A program made the translations under genes and the position numbers. Of a stretch of DNA of 64,000 nucleotides, positions 50,042-61,041 are shown one piece after another. Location of the stretch: assembly GCA_024305405.1 (NCBI GenBank), contig JAKNDB010000099.1, positions 124,001 through 188,000 of the forward strand, read 5' to 3'. This stretch comes from Dirofilaria immitis (taxonomy: Eukaryota; Nematoda; Chromadorea; Rhabditida; Onchocercidae). Below the pieces are notes generated by a model. That model was given only the letters and a program-made list of their open reading frames with translations. It made no database searches and was not told where the DNA came from. Positions within the stretch are counted from its first letter, which is position 1. Each line of letters begins with the position of its first letter.

Positions 50042-53000
50042 ATGGAACAGATAAAATGATTGCATTGTGCAATAATAATAGCATATCAAAAAATCAAATT
50101 TTTTTTTCCTATTTTTAAATTATGAAAATTTACATTAAATTATTTCAATTCACTGCTCAAATATAATAATATTCTTTTTTTTTTTTTTTAAATTATCGAA
50201 TAAGAAAAAAACGCAGAAGATGGAATTTTCGATGATTAATTGAAATTATTTATTATCATTCAATACTGATTAATTGTTTATTCAATTTTTCTATAGGACA
50301 AAAAAAAAAGATGATATCTGTTGTGTTATCGAGAAATTTTATTGAAATTATAAAAATGATTTTTTTTAAATTCTACAATTTATAACTATATTTATACATT
50401 TATATTATTTTATTTATTTATTTTTCATAATATGAATTCATTATCAAAATACACATGCTAATATCTCAGACGAAATATTGTCGAATCAGAACGATCAATA
50501 GTGTATTTTAATGCATAGTATTATTTTATCATACAATTATATGTAATGGATAGATGATATAAAAATAATCAAACAAAAGTTGAATTATCGAAAAAGCCTA
50601 AAATACAATATATTATCTCAATGACGATAAAGAAATTTTCGGAAGAAACAAATAATAGATGAAATAATGTTAATTAATTGAATAATTCATATCTTCTTGA
50701 AACGTTTTTTCTTATCATTCATTGTAATTCAACTTATCATATTTCATTTGTGATACTATACCTATGCCAGTATATTATCATTGGAGATAATGAAAGTCGA
50801 ATAATTAAAAATTTATTTTTAAAAAATTTTAACTAAAAAATTAAATTCAATAATTCATCTTAACTTCTCTTGCATATTTTTGTTTTATCACTCCTAAAAT
50901 TGCATCATTTTTTTATCGAAATTCAATTAATACATGATTAGGAAGATGATATCTATCTGAATTTGCCTATTATTTTGTAAAAGAGGTATCGCTATTGTCT
51001 GTAGCAACTTTACATATTTTGATGTTATCAGGAAATTTACTATCAATGATTAAGTATAACTATTGAAACCTTTTTTCAATGTTTTCATTTATTATCAATT
51101 AATTATTACTAGATTTATTAATTTAATTCTATTATATCTACTTGTTAAGGTTATTAATCACGTAATAAGTTTCATAAATTTAAAAAATTTACCTGAAATT
51201 TAAAAAACGGCGACTTTTGCATAAATAATTATGTTTAATGTATAAAATAAATTAAATATTAGTATCATTTGAAAACTTAAATTTTCTGAAATTTTTGAAT
51301 TTTTCAATTAGTCCATTAAATAATAATAATAAAATGATAATAATAATGTGATAATAATATTAATAACAGCAATGATAGTAATTGTTATTATTAGTGATAA
51401 TAAACTTTTAGTTTTACTTTTTATTTTAAAAATTGAGAATGAAATTCCTCTTAATTTAGGCTCAAGAAAAATTGTTGAATTTGGATGTTGAACATGAAGA
51501 AAAAAAAGGGAAGAAAGTTGAAAATAAACAAACAGTTACAGTTGCAAAGAAAAAAAAAGAAAATTAATTTAGAAACAGCCGAAAATTGCAGATTTTTGGC
51601 TTAAATTTCAGTTTTATATAGGTTATAATTTACATGCTAATCGATAAAGTCAACAAATTTTAAAAAAAAAAATTAATGAATTCTGCAACAAAATGTCAAT
51701 ACCGTAATTTCATGACAAATATAAAGAATATGCTTGCTTGTTGAATATTCGATACATCTAATTGATTTGAAATTTATCGAAAACTTAATCAATTTGTAAA
51801 TGAATCATACTGAATGATTTCAATATTTAATTGTTTCTCTTCCTTCCATGTTGTTTTTATACTTTTTTTGGCGAGGGGAAATGAATCATATTAAAGAACC
51901 TAATAAGATTGATCTATTTTATGATATTTTCAAATGCACTGATTGCTTATCAATGCAAAACTACGTAGTAGCTAAAGACTGTTATCATTTTAAACTTTGT
52001 TTTCATACAATGATAAACTTTAATTTGCAAAACTTATCTTAATCTATTATTAAGTAATACTTTTGATGATAGAAATAGCAGATTATATTTGAGTAATTTG
52101 ATTTTCTATTTTTAATTAAATAGCAGAGATAAATTTGCATAGATCGCGATGATTATTAATCTAATTAATACTTTTAAATAATTTCGATGATTTGTTACCG
52201 AAATTTTACTCAATTAAATGAAGTGAAAAGTTTTAAATACAAGATGTAAATGATAATTGATAAGATCAGAAGTGATTAAATGGTTAGAATTAAATGACTT
52301 AAAATCAATTGAAAAATTTGCGTAAAAGAATTAGGCAAAAATTAAATTATCAAGATAGCATTTAGTATTCAACAATATGGATAAATTAATCAGAAATATT
52401 AATAATAATCAAAAATATAATTGATTTGAAATACTAGCAGTACTCGTGGTAATTTTGAAATTAGTTATAATTGCAATGATTTGTGATTGATCTGATGAAG
52501 GTGATCAATAATGTTAACTAAATAATCAATGCATTGCAAATGATAATAATTCTTTTACATTAGGAATAGGACATGATTGCGAGTTATTCACAAACTTATC
52601 TCAGAATCTTTTTCATAAGCATATCTTGAAGTTCTTTGCACTTTGGAATTTTAACTTACTTTTCTTAAGTTAATTTCTTTTATTATAATTTAATGATATT
52701 ATTAAATAATTTTATGTAACCGAAACTTTTAGCAGATATTTTTAAAAAATACAAATGAATGAAATCAAAATAAGAAATCACATATTATCAGACTTATCAC
52801 TATCGGTATCTTTATTAGCAAACCGAATAAAAACAAATGGTAGTATCAAAGTCTCTTTTAAGAAAATGTTAATTTGAATTCATGAAATTATATTTCTGAA
52901 TGCAAAAAGATTCGAGATTTTAGAACATAAATAAATTATCTACTGTTATTTAAAAATGCTAAAACATTAGATAATCAGATTGTCCGATCTCCAATAATAT

Positions 53001-54473
53001 AGTTTTTCTGATAATGAGATTCTTTGATATATATATATACTTTATATATATACTTTTTTGCAAATAATAAATCATGCGTAATAATAATACTTAGATAGTA
53101 AAATTGTTATCCGAATTATTGATATTATTATTTGCGAATTTAAACGGATATATAGTTTTAAGAAGTTATAAAAAGCAATGGCAGGAAATCAAAATGAATT
53201 AATTTGATATTTTTGATGAATGAAAATATTTTTCTTTTCTTCAGTCATTCATTTCCATTATTGAAATAAAAATTATAAATTTGCTGATATATTCCATTCC
53301 TTTTTCCTAACTACAAGAATGATAGCTCGAAAAATGATCATTCATTTAAAAGAAGTTTTTATTGTATATCAATTTTAACTAATTCATTAAACATATGTAT
53401 AATGAGTATTCATGTATGTTAAAATATTGATTTAAAAAATTTTTATAAGTAAATTTTTAAGTTATTTGTTTCCATTATTGCAATAAAGAATTATAATTAT
53501 GATAAATTTGCTAAGTGACGAGGAAAAGGAATGAAATTTAAATTCTATAAAATTTAAAGATTACTATTTCATTTTTAGATTAATTTAAAACAAAAAACAC
53601 AACAACAAAAAAACAAAAACAAAAAACAAAAAACGCGTATTATTGAAATAATTCAGTAATTTAAATATTTAATATTTTTGAAATTATTTAATTCTGATTT
53701 TTTCTAAATTACATATCATATACATGGAAATCCTTATCTTTTTTCAATTTTATGATAAAAATTTACATAAATTTGACTATGCAATAATTTTTGATGAATA
53801 ATTTTAACTCTTTGGTTGGATTCAGAATGATATTTGAACTTCGGTAATTATTGAATAAAATTTTTAAATTATTCACAATCAATTTCATATTTTTATTTAG
53901 TATCAAATATTTATCTTAATATCATTAATAGCTTATAATTCAATTTTGTATTATTTTCAAGTTTCGATCATCAATTTTGAATTAAATATTTATTGATTTG
54001 ATAATGTAGAAAATTGAGGAAATTTTACAACATTTTCTTAATTATTCTATGCTAATTCCTTCCCAAACTTAAATGAAAATGCAAATGTTTGTCTTAATTT
54101 TCTTTTTTTTTCTAAAGAATTGATTTCATAATCGATATGGGAATATAATCAAAATAATTTACTAATATTAGCATATCAGTTGTATACAATAAAAGATAAA
54201 ACTTTATTATTACAAAAGCTTTCAAACAGTTAATCACAAAATATTTCCAAGACACATTAAAAAGTAATAAATGAAATTGCAATAATTAAAGATTTATTAA
54301 TTGTAAAATAAATATGATACTGCCATGATTCAATAATAATGATCGTACTTTATTTTTGTGCTAAAAATAGAGCCAATTTTTAAATTTACTAAATAACAAA
54401 ATAAACTATGAAAAAAAAATTTTTTTGTTGAAGTCATCCACTAGCATCAATAATATGTTTTACAAAATTCCTT

Positions 54474-54873
54474 CTACGGTTGATTTTCTTTATCCGAATC
54501 ATTTGCCGAATAAATTCCCGAATCTTTTAATTCATCCATTTGCTTACACTTATATTTATTTGTTGCTTTCATGAAGTTCTAAAATAAGAATAATCAATTG
54601 ATTAAATTGCATGTAATTCAAATTTTTGCGCGAATCGAATGAATTATTTGAAAAAATCTAAATTTTGGTTATTATATTTTAGAAATAACTAACTTCTAGC
54701 ATCCATCGTCTGATTTCGTCTTCTGCTTCATTCCGTCGTTTTCGTGCATCACATGAACAGTTACGCGAACAGTGCGGCGCTGATGTAAAACTTTTTTGAT
54801 GAGGAGGTGGTCCGGGACGTCTGCATTCTGATGCTTCAGGTGTTCTACTTCCGGGATGACTAATTCCTTTCAT
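54474..54873 (-). CDS. 94-residue protein with DSGxxS and KEN degron motifs
   Basis: Two exons, 54873-54694 and 54578-54474, join in phase 0 (donor GTTAGT, acceptor TTTTAG) to give 94 residues. The N-terminal half is Pro/Ser-rich with a Cys/His patch (SAPHCSRNCSCDARKRR). The middle is a charged helix (RKRRNEAEDEIRRWMLE) and the tail reads KDSGIYSANDSDKENQP. DSGIYS fits the DSGxxS consensus recognised by the beta-TrCP ubiquitin ligase after phosphorylation, and KEN is the Cdh1-APC/C degron; both lie in a short, likely disordered tail. This suggests a protein with regulated destruction, perhaps in the cell cycle, but I recognise no family. Start: the ATG at 54873 lies 18 bases after a TTTTTCGTAG acceptor-like site, consistent with a trans-spliced leader. 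Confidence 0.78.
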
Positions 54874-56933
54874 TGCTATTTTGTTGAATTCTACGAAAAA
54901 TGCAAATCCGACGCTGCGAATGACTTCTATTTTCTCATAATAAATTTAGATCAATACTCAAATACTTTTTTATATCTTATACCTATTCTCTTGTTCTCGA
55001 ACTCGAAAGTCCCACCCATCTCAAATATTTTTATAATCAGTTCTCCGCCTTCAATTTGTTTCCAAGAGATAATATAATATTCAATCATCATAGATATGTT
55101 CTTAAATCTTTGATATAAATAAAAAGAAATGATATCTCTATCTGCTTATTCAGCTGATGAAGGAAGTTAAATTGTCATTCAACCAACAGATAGAGCGATT
55201 GCGACCTCACTGCTTGACCAGAAGACTTTTGAAAATGTCAAATATAATTAACTCGTTGCGAATTTTATAATCCTCTCGACGATGAATTACAACGGTTGGA
55301 AGTATAAGTGTTACGATATGATGAAATATGAAATGATTTCAATTGATCGTTGCGTGGGAATTTCTATTTGATTAGATAAATGTAAAGTATGGAAATGTTG
55401 AACAAACATTTCTAATAAGTATTCAAATACTGAATATCATTAATGAATATATTACACTGAAAATAATGTATCAAAAGGAAAAAAATGAAAAGTAAAATTA
55501 ATCAATGGATCAATTTCCCAAAGGAATTTTCTTCATTTATTAAATTAAAAATGGATTTTTGTGGATTTCAAAATTAAAGCTCTAAAAATTTTGATGAAAA
55601 ATTTTGAGTTAAGCGAATTATCGATTTTATTATCGATTACCTTCTTCGATGACTTCAAATAAAACTGCAAAATAATAATAATTCATAAATATCATTTCAA
55701 GTGGTAATATGATGACAAAAGTGATATTGATTTGATTCTCAAAGCAAACAATTTAAGATAATCAAGCTTTTTGGAAGTTTAGAATATATCATTGGTATAA
55801 GTGTTTGAAGATTCTTCCTGATATATGATGTATGAAAGAAGCTCCTTCCGCAAATTTCTCCTTAAAAGTAAAAATTTTTTCTGCAGATAAAATTTCTTCT
55901 AAATATATTCACATCTATTCATGAAAAATGAAGAAAAAGAGAGAGAGGGAGAAAGAGGAGAGAGAAAAGGGAGAAAGCTATTCTATTTATTAAATTTTTA
56001 TTCAAAAACAAAAAGTAATAATCCAAAATTTTTTATTTTTAGAAATAAAAATTTGATAAGAAAACTTCACTTTTAAACAAAAAAATTTAATTCTAAACGA
56101 AAAACGTTCCAATAGATTTATACTAAAATTTAAATTAAAATTTTTAATATCAAAATCTTAAATTAGCTTCCAATAAGACAAATTATTATTGCTTTTATCA
56201 CATACATATATCAAATATATTTTGCAATTGATAATTTAAATTGAAACAATTTTGAAAAAATTTGTAGAGTTAGAAATTGCAATCGCTGAAAATAATATAA
56301 ATTGTAATCGGTCAGTTCAATTCTTTTAAATCAATTATGCATTCAATGTTTAGATGAATTTTATGATATAAAATATAAATATTGAATACATAAATTTTAC
56401 TGATTCAATTTTTCCTTTCTTTTTCCCAATTTTATTACTAATCTGAAAATTTTTTTGTTTTGTAATATGCCATTACATCTAATTTATTAACACTTCATTA
56501 TCATTTATTTTATCAAATTGCAACTTTGCTATGGCGCTTGAAAATTCTTGAAAACATTATTGATATAATCGAAACTCGAAACTCTCATCGCAATTTAAGC
56601 AATTTAGGTTTTGAGAAGCTTGCAAAAGTTGATCAGTTCATTTTAATTTTTCATCAATCAATAATATTTCCTTAATTCAATAATCGTTTAAATAAATATT
56701 TATTGTAAGAATATAAAATTTGATGCAAAATACGAATAATTTAAAGTTTGATAATAGAATTACGAATTAATTAACAAAATTTTTTCCTCCGAAAAAATAT
56801 TCTTAGTGCTTTTATTTTTATTATTCTCGTACTGTTATAATAGTTTTTATTATGTAAATTTAAAAAAAAACGATAAATATTTAAATCAAATAAATAAATT
56901 CTTTTTCGCATATTCGATTCTAATTTGAGAAAA

Positions 56934-57029
56934 AATAATTCAAACGTTCTAAATAAAAATAATTCAAACGTTCTAAATAAAAATAATTCAAACGTTCTAA
57001 ATAAAAATAATTCAAACGTTCTAAATAAA
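56934..57029. repeat. four-copy 24-bp tandem repeat
   Basis: Four identical consecutive copies of a 24-base unit containing AATTCAAACGTTCTAAATAA. Perfect identity suggests recent expansion. Seen directly. Confidence 0.97.
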
Positions 57030-57210
57030 AAGCGAAAATTAATATGATTAAATAGGTAATTGATAACAGTTAAAAATAAAATAATTAATTGTTACATAAT
57101 GAGGCAATAGCTTAATTTATTTTGATATAATGCTGAATAATTTTATTTCAACCAATTTATTATTCTAATTAAATTTATTTCTTATTCAATTCGTCAATCA
57201 CTTTATAGTA

Positions 57211-57462
57211 GTGAATATCGAACGACAATATCGGCAACTTCTAAACATTTTATCTGTTTCTTTCTCTTTAAAGGATTTCAAAGAGAATTATCGGTTATCA
57301 ATAGAATTTTTCAACCCAAAAACTTCTTCAAATGATAAAAGAAAAAACCCTTACTCATGTAGGAAATCCATGTTTCCATTAATGGTTGATAATACTAAAT
57401 ATGAATATGAAGAAAATTTGAATGAAACATATGAAAAAAATTTTCTTCTGATGAATGCTTAA
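57211..57462 (+). CDS. possible unassigned exon, hydrophilic frame
   Basis: An open frame of 83 codons reads NIERQYRQLLNILSVSFSLK onward, rich in Lys, Glu, Asn and Tyr, ending ...NFLLMNA stop. There is no ATG at its start (GTG at 57211), and an AG acceptor-like site lies just upstream (TTTATAGTAG). It could be a terminal exon, but no donor exon was found to the left. No family recognised. Confidence 0.27.
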   Translation: MNIERQYRQLLNILSVSFSLKDFKENYRLSIEFFNPKTSSNDKRKNPYSCRKSMFPLMVDNTKYEYEENLNETYEKNFLLMNA

Positions 57463-57623
57463 CTTTTCCATTAACATTCTGTATTTAAATGGAATTAGAC
57501 GGTCAAATCGTAATTATCTGATGACCTATTTCGTTCTATCATTCATTTCACTTTTCGTTTTAATCGCCGATTTTCGTTTAGCAAAATCTTCAAAATCAAT
57601 AAAATAAGTTAATAGTTTGATCT

Positions 57624-57626
<3 letters not shown>

Positions 57627-57667
<41 letters not shown>
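57627..57667. repeat. TA microsatellite
   Basis: About 40 bases of uninterrupted alternating TA. Seen directly. Confidence 0.95.
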
Positions 57668-57669
<2 letters not shown>

Positions 57670-58591
57670 TGCACTGTATATTCTTCTCTTAATCGGATTT
57701 TAATTATGTGTGAAATTTTAATCACAGATGAACTTCACGAAATTCATTTATAATTTATTAAAGTGCAATTTGTTAAATAGATAAAAGCGTACGCTTGAAT
57801 AAGCTATAAAAATTGTAAATAAAATTTCAAAAATTTTTTTATTACTAGAAATTGATTCGTGCTATTAATTAAAAGAAAAAGAATTCTAACATCGATTTCG
57901 AATTGCTGCTTACTTACAATGATTCATTTTATTGTCATATGACTAAATTGATATTTTACTTTATCAAAATAAAATTTTAAATGTTTTTAAATCAATGCAA
58001 GAAATATTTGAAGGAAGGATTTTTCTAATTAGCAATCATACCTCAATTCATTCCCTTCCTCTTTTGAAAAATTATAAATTATAAAGAGACATCGTCTAGT
58101 CATACGAAATGTCATTTCTTCACATTATCCCATAATTATCTGACCTACAATTACGAAACAATCCATCTCTAATTGTATCGAATAGGATTGATCTGTCGGT
58201 GTACTTTTGTTTACTTATTTGCTAGTCTTTCTAATAGTAATATGTCGAGATAAAGTGATTAATTTTGATACTAGAAATTGAAAAGTTATTGGAAATTGGA
58301 ATTGCAACGAATCAAATCCATCGCCTATTTTTAATTTCATTCTCGTTTTTAAATTCAATTAAAATTATTAGCAATATTTTTGCTTTTTTTTTTTTATAAA
58401 TCATTCACTTCTTTGTTGACAATCTACAACTTCTGAAAATACTTCACTTTATCAACTCAATCATTTATGAATCAAAATGATTGATTTTATAAGTGCTGCC
58501 GTCAAAATCAAAAGTAAAAAAAAAAAAAAAAACATGCTTCATGAATTTGCTTATCAATATACTTCTATCTTTTTATCTATCTATCCATTTG

Positions 58592-58626
58592 CTAAATATG
58601 GAACAATTTAATTGTTCCATATTTAG
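58592..58626. repeat. perfect 35-base palindrome
   Basis: CTAAATATGGAACAATT, one central T, then AATTGTTCCATATTTAG: 17-bp arms with a one-base centre. Could extrude as a cruciform or mark a transposon end or a dimeric factor site; nothing around it decides which. Confidence 0.85.
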
Positions 58627-59229
58627 TTTTACTAAATTTATTCAAATTTAAACAACATTTCAGCTTAAAAATAAACTAATATATTCAAAATTTTCATTAT
58701 AATTCATTATTTATACTTAATTATTAATATAATGCTTTCTTTTTTTCATTTCTTCTGTAATTACTTTTGTTCACTGAAATCATTCCTATATATCTTATCA
58801 ATTTATATTTCAGATATTTCAATTAGTTAAAAGACGCATCCAAATTTGATCAACTTTTTTGTAATGATATCAACAATATATGTTAATATTTGTTTTGTCC
58901 TATTTCATATTTCCAAAGTCAAATACAAAAAGTTAAGAAAAAAAAAGCACAGAATGTTTTTGTTTACTATCATAGTTCTATGCTACTGTCTAAATCATAC
59001 ATTGTAATTCATTCTTAAAATGATCATAAAATTTATTGGAAATATATCATACTTTTATAACTTCAAATAATCTTCATATGGTTCAGAAAGAGAGCCATAA
59101 ATTTGCAATTGACATATGATTGATTAATTAATTGCTTATAAAAAAAGAATTTTTTTATCAAAGCAAATAAATATGCATTGAAATATATATATAACACATA
59201 TGTTAAATGATAATTCTAGATAGTATTAC

Positions 59230-59249
59230 ATATATATATATATATATAT
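59230..59249. repeat. TA microsatellite
   Basis: About ten uninterrupted TA units. Seen directly. Confidence 0.9.
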
Positions 59250-61041
59250 ATTATTAGATTGATGCAATTAAATTATTTCATTTTTCTTATTGTAGAATTA
59301 GGGAATTGAATATAAGAATCGAATTAATGTTGAATCATACATAAAATTATTCATGGATAGAAATGAAAGGAATAATGTATATATATGGAAATATAAACAA
59401 AAAATACAGGAAATAAAAAAAAATTAGTTAATAAAAAGAAAATAAAAATATTTAAATTGATTATTTTATCGAATTATTATATTATCTGTATAACATAAAA
59501 AGAAGACAAATTAAATTATTAGATTTAACGTTTAAAGTCTGATAATTTTAACATCCAACTTAAATCATACTATCAAAGATTTATCATTTTGATTATATTT
59601 ATAGCATATATGAATTTTCAAATTAATTTGAAGATTCTGAGCTGTCCATTTAATTCCATTGCTTACAAATACTAATTTAAATTCATTTCCAACTAATCGT
59701 TACAATTTTTCTCATGCACTGACAGAATCAAAGTTGATTCCTTTCTGATATACTTTTAATAGCTATTTTGATTAAAAAATTATTCGAAATAATAATAAGC
59801 CAATCATTAGCATTTTTGTCGCAATACATTATGTAGAAATATTGAAATTTAAGAAATTATTTGTATTTCAAGAATTTTTAGAAGAAAATCTAACAAGGAA
59901 CAGATTCAATTTTTTTATTTCAATTTATGTCAAGTCAGATAAAAACGATTTAATAAAAATGCTAATAGCAAATATATATTGTTGACCAAAATTGAGGCAT
60001 CAATGTTAATTTATCTCCTAATCGATAATATTTATTGTGATGGAATTGTTTCACTATTATCATATCTGATAGCAGCATTTGTTATATCTAACAGAAAGAA
60101 CTCTGAGGAAGTTGTCACCAAAGTTTTCTTTCTGATAGAAATACTGCAAATGGAATTTCATTGGATGAATATAATTTTACACTTAACTAAAAATTAAGTA
60201 GATGAAATGAATAAATATAACAGCAATCTGAACAGTTAATCTGATTATTGCAATTAAATCGTCTTAGTAACAAATAAAATAATGTAGTGAAAAATTGGTA
60301 CAACTGCAATTCTTAGTGAAATAATTTTAATTATTATTCAATTTCAATATTGAAATCTATATTATGTCACTGGGAATAAAATAAAAAGAAAAATTTTTAT
60401 GAACTTTAACCTATTTATTAAGAATAATTTAATTCTGATATCTATTGCATCCTGTTACAACTATTTCATTTAGAGGAAATTATACTTGCAATGTTAAACA
60501 TAATGCAATTATCGTACCAATGATTGATGCTATTTTTATGCGGCAATTAATATAATATACAAAAATATTTCTTTTCAAATATACTAATACTATTTTTATA
60601 TCAAATAAAATAATATTTATGAATATTTATCTTCTTCCGAATATTAAAATTAAAATAACTTCTTGAAATACAGAGAAAAAGTGAAAAATCTAATAAACGA
60701 AGAGGAAAGACAGAAAAACTAATACAGATAAAAGAACAGAGCAAATTCAGATGATAATTATGCTTTCAGTGAGAATTAATGAACAATTCAATATATCAGA
60801 TGTAAATATGATCAAAAATATCAGTGAATGACCGATGATTCTGAACAAATACTTATCACGATGATGATAAAGACGAAAGATTGTTCTTTTCTATTACACA
60901 TAACAGAACAACTTCATTCATTCATACAATAAGAATTCATGCAAAATCAAACTTAGAGCTGCATAAACAATTTATGATAATGATCAATTGTAGAACAAAT
61001 TATGAATCAATACTGAATTATCACAAAATAGATAGCGAGTA

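Larger units (their letters stand above)
46759..54473. other. long intergenic region upstream of the CLOCK-class gene
   Basis: About 7.7 kb without a supported gene. The first kilobase (47250-47800) is less AT-rich, contains CT-rich and GA-rich runs, and is a candidate promoter or non-coding 5' region for the minus-strand CLOCK-class gene. Further left-to-right there is a degenerate TGGAATA/GAATTATTATT array, a TA tract, a GA tract and a perfect inverted repeat, each listed. The frames at 48197-48460, 48584-48805 and 51848-52042 lack splice context. Confidence 0.55.
54874..61041. other. intergenic region with repeats and one coding-like patch
   Basis: About 6 kb between two minus-strand genes. 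It holds a four-copy tandem repeat (56934), a hydrophilic open frame (57211-57462), TA tracts (57627, 59230) and a perfect 35-base palindrome (58592), each listed separately. A slightly GC-richer patch at 55150-55330 has no convincing frame. Confidence 0.5.

Noticed and set aside
59979..60197. 72-codon + strand hydrophobic frame
   Set aside because: Begins at a non-ATG codon, no splice partner, composition typical of random AT-rich DNA.
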